Origin: Tritrichomonas musculus
Taxonomy: Eukaryota; Parabasalia; Tritrichomonadida; Tritrichomonadidae
Assembly (NCBI GenBank): GCA_039105265.1
Contig: JAPFFF010000041.1
Location: 310,001 to 374,000 of the forward strand
Length of the DNA: 64,000 nucleotides
Reading direction: 5' to 3'
Under the pieces are notes generated by a model. It saw nothing but the letters and a program-made list of their open reading frames with translations, ran no database searches and had not been told where the DNA came from. The position numbers and the translations under genes are program-made. Within the stretch, counting starts at the first letter, position 1, and each line of letters starts with the position of its first letter. Shown here in pieces: positions 49,601 through 57,484 of the stretch.

Positions 49601-52600
49601 ATATGTTTCTTATATAACTCAACCTGATTTAACTTGGACAAATGAAGAAATGTATGCAAACTATTTAATTCCTATTGTTTCAACATATTACAAACAATTA
49701 AACAATGGAAAAGATTATTCAATGACAGGTCAAGAAAAAGATTCAACATTATTTGATCAAATTTTGGCGAAAGTGGAAGAAAAAGAACAAGATGAAGAAA
49801 CGTGGGGAAAATCAGATGTTGAAGCAACATTTGAATCATATAAATCAACAAATCAAATAGATTCAACATTAACATATAAACAATTGAAAGACAAATATAA
49901 AACTCCTGAAAAAGCTCGAATTGCTATTGAAATTGATAAATATAGAAAATTAATTAAAAATAGATTCTCTATATTTGATGAAGATTTGCCAGGTGATACT
50001 CGTTTTACTGGATATCATGAGACAGCCTTAGATTCAGAAGAAAGATTAGCTTGGTGTCGAAAATTTTATAGTCAAATAACACAAAATTATGCACAATCAT
50101 GGAATTCACCTGCATTCAATGAAATTTGGCATAAATATCGATATTATCATAATGATGATGAACAAACATCTTCAATAGAAAAGACAGCCGCGTTATATAA
50201 TTTTGACTATAATAAAGGTAAAACTGATTTAAATTATAAATATCATTTAGATTTATATAATGACACATTCAAGAAAAAATATACTGTTAAAACAAAGAAG
50301 GATAAATATATTTCATTAACAAGTGATAAAGCAGGTGAGTTGACTGATGAACAGAAAGAACAAGTGATAGATATTATTCAAACAGCTGTTCGTGGTTATA
50401 ATCAATATCGAAGTGATGAATTTCAAAATGCGTTATTAACGCTTAATAGACATGCTGATCGTGAATGGACAATTCATGATATAGTGCTTGAATATGAAGA
50501 TAACTATCAAGGAGCATTATTCTTTTGTCAATGTCAAACTTTGAAATACAAATTAATTGCTTTACTTCCAGATAAGGTCACAGAAATAAACGCAATTCCG
50601 AATTCAACGGATGGAAAGACAAAATTAGAAAAAATGTTACGTGAAGCTGAAAAAGATGAGAGGTCATTTTTCTCTGTGACTTTTCAAGATCTACTCCGTC
50701 ATTATAATCATATTACACAAGAAGTTCACGATGTTGATTCAATCAGAGACAAATTAGGAAAAAATTTCAAAGATTGTACAAATCGAATGAAGATTGAATT
50801 AATCAAATATGAATTAGAAACCGTATACGAATATCCAAAAGTGAAACTCAATGCAATCAATGGTGACAATTGGGAACAAATATTAGATAAATTAGAACGA
50901 TTACAAAATGAGTTGAATTTAAAAATTAATAAATTCGGAGGAGATACTGTTGTCACTCGATATTGGAATGAATATGCAAGAACAGGGAATGCATTTAGTG
51001 ATATCACAGAACTTTTGAAATATAAAGAATATGATATAGATGAGGCAAAGTATGAATTCTTATCAAAAATATGGGAAAAATGGTCAGGACAAAAAGATGA
51101 TCTCAAAGGAACAACACTGAAAGAAAAAATCAAAAACTTACAGATATTATGTGATGCTTATTTTGATAAATATAATAGATTCCGAAGTGATCCCGTATTG
51201 ATACAATTAATAAATGATCACTCTAATAAAGTTACTTGGGAAACTCTCATAAACAAATTTCAAACAGAAACAAATGTAGAAAAAGCAGTGTTTGATGCAA
51301 GAGCTTATGTTGCTAATGAAATGAATCGTGACCAATATGCAGTTATGCTACGAGATTTGGGTGAAACGGACAATGACTATTTAAAAATTGAAGACCCTCA
51401 ACAACTTTTCAAATATTTGGAAGATAAGATTCAGAGATATCATGAAAATAGAACAAAATGGACAACGTTAGATGCTGATAGACAGATTTGGAATTCGAAT
51501 CATAAAGAAGATAAACTACCTGAATGGCAAAATGCTTATAAAAAATGGAAAGGTGATTGGGATAATGCATACGAAGCACTTCGTGCAAATGCGTTAAGTG
51601 TTTGGTATAAAAATGAGTTTGGTAAGGATTATGTATCAGATAAAACGAATAAAGAAAAAGTTATCACATTAACTGATTTAAAGAATCGATATGACTCACA
51701 TTATAAAGGAGTTGGGAAATGGAGGAGATATTGGAAAGATTACGACAAAAGATTCGAAAAGAAAACGACTTTTGAAGAGATTGTTAACTTATTTCAAGAT
51801 GATGTTGACGCTGCAGAAGACTATTTTCTTTATCATATTATGAGAAGCAAATATAAAAATCAATTTGGTAAAGAGTTTGATGATCTGAAGAATCCAACAC
51901 GAGAAGATATAAAAGATTTAGAAATTGAGGTGAAAAGATTAGATAAAGCTAAAAATAAAGCAGCTAATGACCAAAAACTAAGAGACTTATTTGAAGAATA
52001 TCAAAGAAAATATCCAGAATCCGATACTGCTGTAGTTTCAACAATACGTTCAATGTTGAACCAACATAATATGAATGTTGAAGAAACTAAATATTATCTA
52101 GAACTGAAAAATATTATCAAAGATTTTGAAACGAAATATAATTATGTAATTTCTGATCACGATCTCATGGAAGGTGAGTATGGATCAACAAAAGAAGCTC
52201 AAATAAAGAAATTAAAAGTTGAATATCAAAGATTTGAAAATGAATATGATAAATTACAAAACTTTCCAAAAATCAAAGAATATTTAGAAATTTATAATGA
52301 TGATTTAGGTGAAGGAAAGAGTTTATTAGATTTGTTTAATAAAGAAGAGAATGATCATAATGCTTACAAAACTTATTATGAAATATTGATAACTGTTCAT
52401 AACAAAAAGAATCCGAATAAAGCAAAAGATATCAACCAGAAACCTCAAAGTTATTCAAGAGCATGTGATGATTTGAAATTAGAAGTTGAAAATATTCTTG
52501 AAGCAATTAGAAAATTCGGTGGAAACAAACAATGGTCAAAATTAACAAATGCAGAGAAAGATGAAATTGTGAAAGAATATAAAAATACCGAATATGGTCA

Positions 52601-54320
52601 CGTTCGAATGGCAATGAAGAAAGATATTGAAAATTATAACAAAAAGAATGATAACGAATTTAATTTCGAAGTCGAACGGAAAAAGTTTGAGAAGAAAGGG
52701 AAAGATTTATCATTACTTAATAATTATGTGAAAGCTGCTTTACAATATTCATATGATGAAAATTTAGATGATCTCATAAGTGAATTCAATGCAAATATTG
52801 ACGATGAAAAATTGAAATTAGATTCAGAAAAACTTCAAACATACACAAATGCTTATGAAATTGTTAAATATTGTAAATTAACTCCATTACAGAAAAGATA
52901 TGAAACTGCTTTTGGCCAAAAAATAACTTTGGATCAAATGATGTATTACCCATATAAAATTCGTGATAAGGTTCAATGGAACATTCAAAACGAGAAAGAT
53001 TTACAATTTGATATTGAGACAGCTTATCATGCAAATCTTGCAAGAATTGTTCATAAGGAATCTCTAGAATTTCAAGGAATACCAAGAAAAGAACAAGAAA
53101 CATATGAAGAATATATTGATAATTTACGATATAATCCAGCTACTCAACAACATGATAAAATTTCAGAAGACGAATTGATTGGTGAATATCAAATAGCGTT
53201 TAAATCCTTTGAGAAAGAAAAAACTGACACAGAAAAGAAAATAATTGAAAACATCGATGCAATAAATAAAAATTTGGAAGAAGGTTCAAAAGTGACAAAA
53301 GATGAGTTGAAAGGATTAACATATTCAGCAAAAGATTTGGATTATGTGAACGCAATTTTAGACTTCAAACCATTATATGAAAATCATTTTGGAAAAACAA
53401 AAATAAATGTAAAAGATATTGTTAAAAAATTTGCACCAGATAAGAAAAATATCGATTGGGTATATGTTTTAGAAAGTATTGCATTTATACCAATTTTAGA
53501 TGATCATAATGCACTTCAAAAGAAGAAAGGAACAATGAAAACAGAAGATGTTGCATTTGTTCATCAAAGTTATATCGAACCAGAAATAGCAAAAAGAACA
53601 GATAAAAAAGTGACAGTAGATGATATTCGAAATGCATATATCAAATATAAAGAAAAAGTCAATACCGAAAAGAAAGAATTTTTCAAGAATCTATTAGAAG
53701 AATATCATAAACATATCGATGATAGTTCTGAAACATATGAAAAGCTAGCTGAGTTATATCCGTCATTGGATGATTTAGAAAGATATTTGAAATTGAATCG
53801 CTATATTGCAAAGACGAATAAATATTATCGAGATCTGAAAACAAATTATAAGAAAGAAAATACTCTCTTAAAATATGATGATTATAAAGATAAACCATTG
53901 AATAATTTGGAACCAAGTATCATTCTTTTGCAACAAAAAGAGAATGAAGCAAAGAAACAATGGGATGATGAGAAAGCAAAAGATGATAAAGAGAAAGAAC
54001 ATAAAAAGAAAGTAGAAGAGAAATTAAAAGATTTGAATTCGTATCGTCGAAAAATAAATATGACTGAAATTGGATTTGAAAGATTTAAGAATCAAGATAC
54101 TGAAACTGCATTACATGAAATTCAAAATATGATAAATGAAGCTCAAGAAAAAGAAAGACAACAAAATCAAAATAATGGTAATACAATTGGTGGTGCATTA
54201 AGAAATACAGGATTCACAAATCCATTCAATAAGCCCGCAACAACAACAAATACAACACCAACAACCAACAACAACAACAACACCAACACCAACAACCACA
54301 AATACAGATTTAACAATTAA
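43641..54320 (+). CDS. Giant 3,559-residue repetitive helical protein of the virus-like element
   Basis: One uninterrupted frame of 10.7 kb, about half of the visible right arm. Highly charged, rich in K, E, N, Y, with no signal peptide, membrane helix or enzyme motif seen. The C-terminal two thirds look like diverged helical modules of roughly 85-100 residues: a start such as TFEEIVNLFQDDVDAAEDYF or TIHDIVLEYEDNYQGALFFC, then a Y-x-x-x-F-G-K segment (YKNEFGKDYV near 51.6 kb, YKNQFGKEFD near 51.85 kb, YETAFGQKIT near 52.9 kb, YENHFGKTKI near 53.4 kb). The end is low-complexity T/N. The leader has TTTATTTTTATTGAAAA before the ATG. A scaffold, tegument-like or tape-like virion protein is a guess. 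Nothing like it is part of standard Polinton gene sets known to me. Confidence 0.88.
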   Translation: MTENQQPEQNQQPEQLTDEQLLAKYQEAKQDLLNNKGGVISKYGGYIFPDEDSRQEFDWLYDACCKVSNEPPKLNTVINYYQKHPKEIENEWIDLIEYTRVVLDFTINSEVRNIYCPGFGIAEIDKEFQICKTNNKSLLDSLENFRKYRLDRLFKVFGIDDEEIKEWKSNYQSGGEYLGWTELEAAFWWSVCQRIYRFNGKYEIDYLVKILEIRDPLADIVSFRGISYHQEMVKFYLTMKDDILNINFNILTGLIQNQDLNTMVNYFRSKITRTSPAGNQIICPKELFDIRVWDYYQDAANNTIKDVFSKLKLLEEKFIELEALGWKNTYIVYTWTFYKLREQNIRYLEPDNAINTFIDLTNILPTLGTDDCLKLLYVPGIETTYNAIAKLTDTQITAFRIDTQKSKNYQRILEAQRIKKRAIYDLIREIYAVKNPNVQGQLTVDQVDQIYYTKFNERYKNNQDPSQINEHILDELQNEYKEISPEKAKLKIEEFQKQRLWSNEELWRFCVMFNYAKGIETSGDADILCDSLSQEYDLNYYAAKEFLQDTLDQSNPIEKEKYIEAEIVAMHVNLIFIKEKDGYSRQKFWFGFYNNIPQLQETKEHEVNEAIQGLGPQNLTDEQQFTQKHNLTMKWYRKEYQRKKDEFKKFLTDHPGQQFETFAIFHDQYQEEMMKREKKQNEEDEAFAKEIQDSIEIPERKLEAIVQESNMEIENPERVKEIKKQSLLLEKDELLEEYKQKCLSFFEENSYGLPWIQISNWANLDNEISGIQKLIAEETIQTIDELQACMSEHSRNMIDNWIKVIGKFYLKFENNIQTTNETLDAELGKLTIVKQADNHYAKDDLEKILTLLNRSFQDIRLIVNEEFDSLYRMTGNTTNLDAESYYQKKIIQKLNNDFITRGEVPTKIEVIEQLQKGSGSKIEEVEFPRYLGLYQSAVNEILKPFNLSKNKLTEFYSLFVKDGSCQALFKEDREKQWENKLNETSEIVKNYRDRYEQSLSNRKNMIKDLIQIEQETSKYRPNSNYNQAVRKSELEALYINGDQITKDLDEDLSHRLNFAIQENDIEQKENKKKKVLSMLNSHGLQVDDDTLERYTAMYNDKEGKRAVEQDITNAKTTLTNKLKSDVQSKITENLIKINQIAEKVPGVSSVDENTILQNVTNKILSNPNQINTIIDEEEEKWKEKLEQALKQENDYMSAKIVEILRQSKRKFDQNDVIQIRSQFIKQNDIPTKEAQFEEWQRSWIASKQDIDKKMGEIITIIAQRANLEGQPFDQQKEENEIFIKDIESETEQSKALEKLQNRLNNEKSLLKSVQDKKKLENLKVQVQHAYGSEFTDNFWNGILVDQKIENKEEYIKELIKNKNTEKGKEDENLKNAINESFTTLFPDWDINQYRFDHLVQYLVLYTPNVETKADLLKYMNDHKEDFFRGGIVMKRWNKYSYNNKKIGFQSLIDYRYNLDEIFNMLKRYQAEIQIFEYSPIKIIELKNVSPPLKSDGQPDYNQIITNYQNIVQQYQNLERQKKNDQAFYQEFNERTKKIHDKEQKDDLFKEVVGHCNNSGDIQQYLNARTYYISMGHDMDKYFDRLEFEKVYKSYEGKENMNLKMDVIIGNTKAEDIPQINMLEQELHNLYPTRFTDKRFRDVKMTYFPQNGSAYKFYLESELAYDKYKKYHEKQSHFPTFMDYFQNQTNGDLSTHGQYFQDEVADIEETERVLSLNDNINNKIRELNEFLPNDDQYSIKRIAAAWRNKNVVQVGESLQNMINNQINGRDTNANLDQALMIWKQHFPEDLKSPSDWRMEWEGNYNAINAINKLGALYEFYYKTHPWEGVNLKKFVREKAKDSITEAQKILQDYYDKNYHNYSVTWDQSSVFHDYLEKYSKAFGRNYVEAWGHLYGKFNGDLNECIDFFESYEKVKKINEKFPKKGNKLYNDVIQYFNEYMKMTDPTVKSAYRKNWQEKYDSYKKTSKTWSTDSNYKKARELLAKIKPQYVSYITQPDLTWTNEEMYANYLIPIVSTYYKQLNNGKDYSMTGQEKDSTLFDQILAKVEEKEQDEETWGKSDVEATFESYKSTNQIDSTLTYKQLKDKYKTPEKARIAIEIDKYRKLIKNRFSIFDEDLPGDTRFTGYHETALDSEERLAWCRKFYSQITQNYAQSWNSPAFNEIWHKYRYYHNDDEQTSSIEKTAALYNFDYNKGKTDLNYKYHLDLYNDTFKKKYTVKTKKDKYISLTSDKAGELTDEQKEQVIDIIQTAVRGYNQYRSDEFQNALLTLNRHADREWTIHDIVLEYEDNYQGALFFCQCQTLKYKLIALLPDKVTEINAIPNSTDGKTKLEKMLREAEKDERSFFSVTFQDLLRHYNHITQEVHDVDSIRDKLGKNFKDCTNRMKIELIKYELETVYEYPKVKLNAINGDNWEQILDKLERLQNELNLKINKFGGDTVVTRYWNEYARTGNAFSDITELLKYKEYDIDEAKYEFLSKIWEKWSGQKDDLKGTTLKEKIKNLQILCDAYFDKYNRFRSDPVLIQLINDHSNKVTWETLINKFQTETNVEKAVFDARAYVANEMNRDQYAVMLRDLGETDNDYLKIEDPQQLFKYLEDKIQRYHENRTKWTTLDADRQIWNSNHKEDKLPEWQNAYKKWKGDWDNAYEALRANALSVWYKNEFGKDYVSDKTNKEKVITLTDLKNRYDSHYKGVGKWRRYWKDYDKRFEKKTTFEEIVNLFQDDVDAAEDYFLYHIMRSKYKNQFGKEFDDLKNPTREDIKDLEIEVKRLDKAKNKAANDQKLRDLFEEYQRKYPESDTAVVSTIRSMLNQHNMNVEETKYYLELKNIIKDFETKYNYVISDHDLMEGEYGSTKEAQIKKLKVEYQRFENEYDKLQNFPKIKEYLEIYNDDLGEGKSLLDLFNKEENDHNAYKTYYEILITVHNKKNPNKAKDINQKPQSYSRACDDLKLEVENILEAIRKFGGNKQWSKLTNAEKDEIVKEYKNTEYGHVRMAMKKDIENYNKKNDNEFNFEVERKKFEKKGKDLSLLNNYVKAALQYSYDENLDDLISEFNANIDDEKLKLDSEKLQTYTNAYEIVKYCKLTPLQKRYETAFGQKITLDQMMYYPYKIRDKVQWNIQNEKDLQFDIETAYHANLARIVHKESLEFQGIPRKEQETYEEYIDNLRYNPATQQHDKISEDELIGEYQIAFKSFEKEKTDTEKKIIENIDAINKNLEEGSKVTKDELKGLTYSAKDLDYVNAILDFKPLYENHFGKTKINVKDIVKKFAPDKKNIDWVYVLESIAFIPILDDHNALQKKKGTMKTEDVAFVHQSYIEPEIAKRTDKKVTVDDIRNAYIKYKEKVNTEKKEFFKNLLEEYHKHIDDSSETYEKLAELYPSLDDLERYLKLNRYIAKTNKYYRDLKTNYKKENTLLKYDDYKDKPLNNLEPSIILLQQKENEAKKQWDDEKAKDDKEKEHKKKVEEKLKDLNSYRRKINMTEIGFERFKNQDTETALHEIQNMINEAQEKERQQNQNNGNTIGGALRNTGFTNPFNKPATTTNTTPTTNNNNNTNTNNHKYRFNN

Positions 54321-54477
54321 TGATGATTCAGAAAAGAAAGAAGAGAATGTTTGGGCTAAACGTTATGAAGGTGGAATTACAAGTTTAATTCAACAAAGTT
54401 CGAAAGGTAATGTATCAATACGCCAATTATTGTTAGAACAACAAAAGAAAAATAAATTAAACGGAAAAACATCAATA

Positions 54478-55227
54478 ATGTCTCAATTTAATGAAAATCT
54501 TCCTCCTAAACCAGTTGTTCCATATCAAACAAATTCAAATATAAATAATTTATTTTCATCTAAAACAACAATGACAGAAGAGAAAGAAACACCAATAGAA
54601 AAGAAACCATTAGTAAGTCCAATATCTGAAAAACCAATGACAATGACAAAAATAGAACCAGGAAAGAAAATTAACTTATTACCAACAAAAGTTGACGAAC
54701 CAGAAGTAATTCAAACAAAATCAATGACTCAAATTTTACCAAGAAGAGGTCGGAAAAATGCACCATTACGATTTAAAGTATTGGCTCAAAAACAGAAACC
54801 AATTGAAACAAAAATTGAGGAAAAGATTGATGATGATGTTGAGGAAGTTAAACCAAAGAAACCAACAATTAATACAAAAACTAAAGGAAATAAGAATTTG
54901 AAGAAACAAAAATCAGAAAGAAGTAAACTTTTGAAAAAGAAGAAGAAAGAACCAAAAAATAAATTTGATATTGATATTGATATTGAAGCGAAAACAAAAC
55001 CAAAAATAATTGATGAAAAAAGTACAATCGACAAACTGGATCTATCAAAAACAAAACCCGTGAAACCTATTATTGAACCCGTGAAACCTATTATTGAACC
55101 CGTGAAACCTATTATTGAACCCGTGAAACCTATTATTGAACCTGTAAAACCTATTATCACATCTGAAACTCCAAGTGTTATTTCAAATAATCCTCAATTA
55201 ATGAAGTTCATGAATTCAAAGCTTTAA
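54478..55227 (+). CDS. Basic proline/lysine-rich linker-like protein of the element
   Basis: About 249 residues from the ATG giving MSQFNENLPPKPVV. The sequence is low in hydrophobics and rich in K, P, T and E: short linear patches (IEKKPLVSPISEKP; ILPRRGRKNAPLRFKVLAQK; KKQKSERSKLLKKKKKEPKN), then five copies of a seven-residue EPVKPII unit, and a final ordered stretch. Likely a disordered nucleic-acid- or protein-binding factor, possibly a virion core or minor structural component. No family recognised. It follows the giant gene directly on the same strand. Confidence 0.65.
   Translation: MSQFNENLPPKPVVPYQTNSNINNLFSSKTTMTEEKETPIEKKPLVSPISEKPMTMTKIEPGKKINLLPTKVDEPEVIQTKSMTQILPRRGRKNAPLRFKVLAQKQKPIETKIEEKIDDDVEEVKPKKPTINTKTKGNKNLKKQKSERSKLLKKKKKEPKNKFDIDIDIEAKTKPKIIDEKSTIDKLDLSKTKPVKPIIEPVKPIIEPVKPIIEPVKPIIEPVKPIITSETPSVISNNPQLMKFMNSKL
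55057..55161 (+). repeat. 21-base coding tandem repeat, five units
   Basis: CCCGTGAAACCTATTATTGA-type units of 21 bases, nearly identical at the DNA level, encode PVKPIIE heptapeptides. Near-identity of units implies recent slippage. Confidence 0.92.
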
Positions 55228-55264
55228 ATTTATCTTCTTTGATTTTTATTTTTATTCAAAAATC

Positions 55265-55741
55265 ATGAGTAACGCAGAGATAACAGAATTAAGAAAGTTG
55301 TTACAGGAATTCAAGAAACCAGAAAAGAAACCAAGAAAATTATCAGCATTAAATAAATTTAAGAAATATGTTATGGGAAGAGTTACTGAAAAAGCAATGG
55401 CTGAAACAAATTATGTTGATTTAATTCCAGTTGACAAAATGAGATTATTATGTAAAGCTTATCCAATTGTATGGGATCAATTAGTTTTACAACCACTTTA
55501 TCAAGAATATGGTTTGACAACAGAAGAAGAACAAAGAAGATATCGTGGAAATAAAACAACTCAAGAAGATTATCATAAAATTGTTGACGGTTTAATTGAA
55601 AAATTGAAAACTGGACCAAAAGACGATAGACAACATTTTGAAGAAGATATTGAACAATTATTAGTAGCTGCAATTCAACAAGCATCAAGTGAATTTGATG
55701 AGGATGAAGATGAAGCAGATGACGAAACAACTGAAGAGTAA
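55265..55741 (+). CDS. Unknown element protein with acidic tail, 158 residues
   Basis: Starts at an ATG after the leader TTTTTATTTTTATTCAAAAA, similar to the one before the giant gene. N-terminus basic (FKKPEKKPRKLSALNKFKKY), centre compact and helical (VDLIPVDKMRLLCKAYPIVW; YQEYGLTTEEEQRRYRGNKT), C-terminus acidic (SEFDEDEDEADDETTEE). Composition suggests a small structural or DNA-associated virion protein. No known domain recognised. It sits immediately upstream of the packaging ATPase. Confidence 0.68.
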   Translation: MSNAEITELRKLLQEFKKPEKKPRKLSALNKFKKYVMGRVTEKAMAETNYVDLIPVDKMRLLCKAYPIVWDQLVLQPLYQEYGLTTEEEQRRYRGNKTTQEDYHKIVDGLIEKLKTGPKDDRQHFEEDIEQLLVAAIQQASSEFDEDEDEADDETTEE

Positions 55742-55791
55742 AAATTTTGTTATCTTTTTTTTACATAATTTAGTTGGAATTTAAAAAATAA

Positions 55792-56655
55792 ATGAGTGAC
55801 AGTGATTATTTTAGTGATAGTGAAGAAGAAGAAGTTAACTTTGAGAAAGAAAACATTCGATCAAAAATAAAAGCAAGATTAAAATCAAATTTGAGTCCAA
55901 AAAATGATTCTTTAATTGCTCCAATTCATGAAGATATCGTTGCTAAATATAATTCTGTTAATGTTATTGTAGGTAAACAAAGTATGGGAAAAACAGTTAC
56001 AGCATTAGAAGAAATAATCAAAATTTCAATACTTAATACTCATCATTTATTAGTTTATGTTACAAAAGATGGTGAAGAGAATGATAAAAGTTGGTTATCA
56101 TTGAAACCATTATTACAAATGCCAACAGTTGTAGTTAGTGAAAAAGATGCTGAAAAATGTATTGATGAATTATTAGCAGCAAAAAGTTTATATTACAAAA
56201 TTCGAAGAGAAAGAACCAAAAATAAAATTGCACAAGATCAATTAGATGACTTATTTAATGTTTTGTTTGTTGAAGATTTTGATCGAGAATATTTACATTC
56301 AATTGTATTATTTGATGATATTTCAAATTCAAAATTATTCTCGTCAGAAGAATCATTTTTTAGTCAATTATTACGTAGATGTCGTCATACAAATATGTCT
56401 TATTTCTTATTAGTTCAAGGTTGGAAAGGGTTAAAACCACATATTAAAAATGAAATAAGTACTTTATATTTATTGCCTGGTTTTAATAAACAACAATTAC
56501 GTTACATTTATTCTCAAGCAGCAAGTAATTTAGATTTTGAAGACTTTTTTGATGCATTTCAACAATTAAATGAAATGAAACATGAACATCCAGATGAACA
56601 TCCAATGATTGTTATTCAATGTTCTTCAGGTGGTGATACATATATTAGGTCTTAG
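55792..56655 (+). CDS. A32/FtsK-HerA-like viral DNA-packaging ATPase
   Basis: 287 residues, usual for this family. Walker A GKQSMGKT at residues 61-68 follows a beta strand (VNVIV). Walker B is IVLFDDIS at 171-178. Then RRCRHTN (195-201) supplies the arginine-finger-like region, and FLLVQGWKGLKPHIKNEIS gives the sensor glutamine and the characteristic LKP-x-I-x-N segment of A32-like ATPases. These enzymes pump DNA into preformed capsids in Polintons, virophages, polinton-like viruses, adenovirus-type lineages excluded, and nucleocytoviruses. It is the strongest single marker of virus ancestry here. Its 3' end overlaps the convergent gene on the minus strand by 11 bases. Confidence 0.86.
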   Translation: MSDSDYFSDSEEEEVNFEKENIRSKIKARLKSNLSPKNDSLIAPIHEDIVAKYNSVNVIVGKQSMGKTVTALEEIIKISILNTHHLLVYVTKDGEENDKSWLSLKPLLQMPTVVVSEKDAEKCIDELLAAKSLYYKIRRERTKNKIAQDQLDDLFNVLFVEDFDREYLHSIVLFDDISNSKLFSSEESFFSQLLRRCRHTNMSYFLLVQGWKGLKPHIKNEISTLYLLPGFNKQQLRYIYSQAASNLDFEDFFDAFQQLNEMKHEHPDEHPMIVIQCSSGGDTYIRS

Positions 56656-56947
56656 AGTTAATAAAATTTATAACATCATTCAAAGTAATTTTAATTTTTG
56701 CAATATCATCTTTTATCTTCAAAATTTCTGAATCGTCTTTTTCTTCTTCTTCATTAACCTTCTTTATCATTAATTCACCTTTGATTTTGGTTATACGATA
56801 ACCTTGAATATGATACTTTTTGTTTAGTTTATGTGTTGTTTCTGAATCTAGTTGTTCTTTGTTCTTAGAATAGAATAAATTAAATTCATCAATTGTTTTA
56901 AACTCTTTTAAATAATTTTGAATAGGTTCAATAATTTTCAATTCCAT
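56645..56947 (-). CDS. Small unknown element protein, 100 residues
   Basis: Minus-strand frame starting at ATG, with IDEFNLFYSKNKEQLDSETT, then KLNKKYHIQGYRITKIKGEL, an acidic spacer and a C-terminal amphipathic helix (IKDDIAKIKITLNDVINFIN). Well-formed helix/strand pattern, convergent with and overlapping the ATPase end. No family recognised. The opposite strand of 56,645-56,947 is not open as a gene, which favours this frame. Confidence 0.6.
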   Translation of the reverse strand: MELKIIEPIQNYLKEFKTIDEFNLFYSKNKEQLDSETTHKLNKKYHIQGYRITKIKGELMIKKVNEEEEKDDSEILKIKDDIAKIKITLNDVINFINSKT

Positions 56948-56998
56948 TTTAAAAAAAATAAAATTTGTTTAAACATTTTTGAAAATATTTAAAACAAT

Positions 56999-57130
56999 AT
57001 GCTGATTGAAATTCTCTTAGGAACACTTGTTTTGATTGAGTTAATGAACACATTATTAAGAGTTATAAAGCTTTTCCCTCCAAATGAGCCACCATTAGAT
57101 GATGAAATTAGACGAAGAATGTACTCATAA
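56999..57130 (+). CDS. Tiny membrane protein, 43 residues
   Basis: ATG at 56999, TAA at 57128. One N-terminal transmembrane helix (IEILLGTLVLIELMNTLLRV) followed by a short proline-containing, charged tail (FPPNEPPLDDEIRRRMYS). Single-pass mini-proteins next to capsid genes are common in membrane-containing DNA viruses. Too short for homology by eye. Placed in a 180-base gap between two minus-strand genes, it is supported by clean boundaries and a plausible membrane topology only. Confidence 0.45.
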   Translation: MLIEILLGTLVLIELMNTLLRVIKLFPPNEPPLDDEIRRRMYS

Positions 57131-57133
57131 AAT

Positions 57134-57415
57134 TTAACTAGGTCCATAATTATTATTATCATAAGCAGGTTGTAAGAATTTTTCTTTCCCAGTTTCTAAC
57201 CAAGGTTGAACTTTATCATTAACTGTTCGAATACCTCTTCCAATACCACTTGCAATATTACCAATTGTTCCACCTACTGTTTCTCCAACTTTTTCTAAGA
57301 CTGGCGCAACTTTATCTGCAGCAAATTGCAAACCTTTTTGAACTATCGGAACTGCTTTTTGTGCAAAATTTTTAACTTTCTCTCCTATTTTTTTAATCCA
57401 AGAACCAAAAGCCAT
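57134..57415 (-). CDS. Amphipathic small protein, candidate membrane-active minor virion protein
   Basis: 93 residues. The N-terminus MAFGSWIKKIGEKVKNFAQK is a strongly amphipathic cationic helix. Next come alanine/valine-rich amphipathic segments (VPIVQKGLQFAADKVAPVLE), a glycine-rich hinge (VGETVGGTIGNIASGIGRGI) and a tyrosine/asparagine end. This resembles, in build, membrane-lytic minor capsid proteins that sit inside icosahedral virions (adenovirus protein VI and Polinton/virophage counterparts), but the sequence match is not proven. Located directly upstream of the capsid genes, divergent from them with 69 bases between starts. Confidence 0.6.
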   Translation of the reverse strand: MAFGSWIKKIGEKVKNFAQKAVPIVQKGLQFAADKVAPVLEKVGETVGGTIGNIASGIGRGIRTVNDKVQPWLETGKEKFLQPAYDNNNYGPS

Positions 57416-57484
57416 TGTATAGAATTGTTTTTCATTTTAAAAAAAATTGGCTTTTCGAATTTTTTAAATTCTTCATAAAAACAG

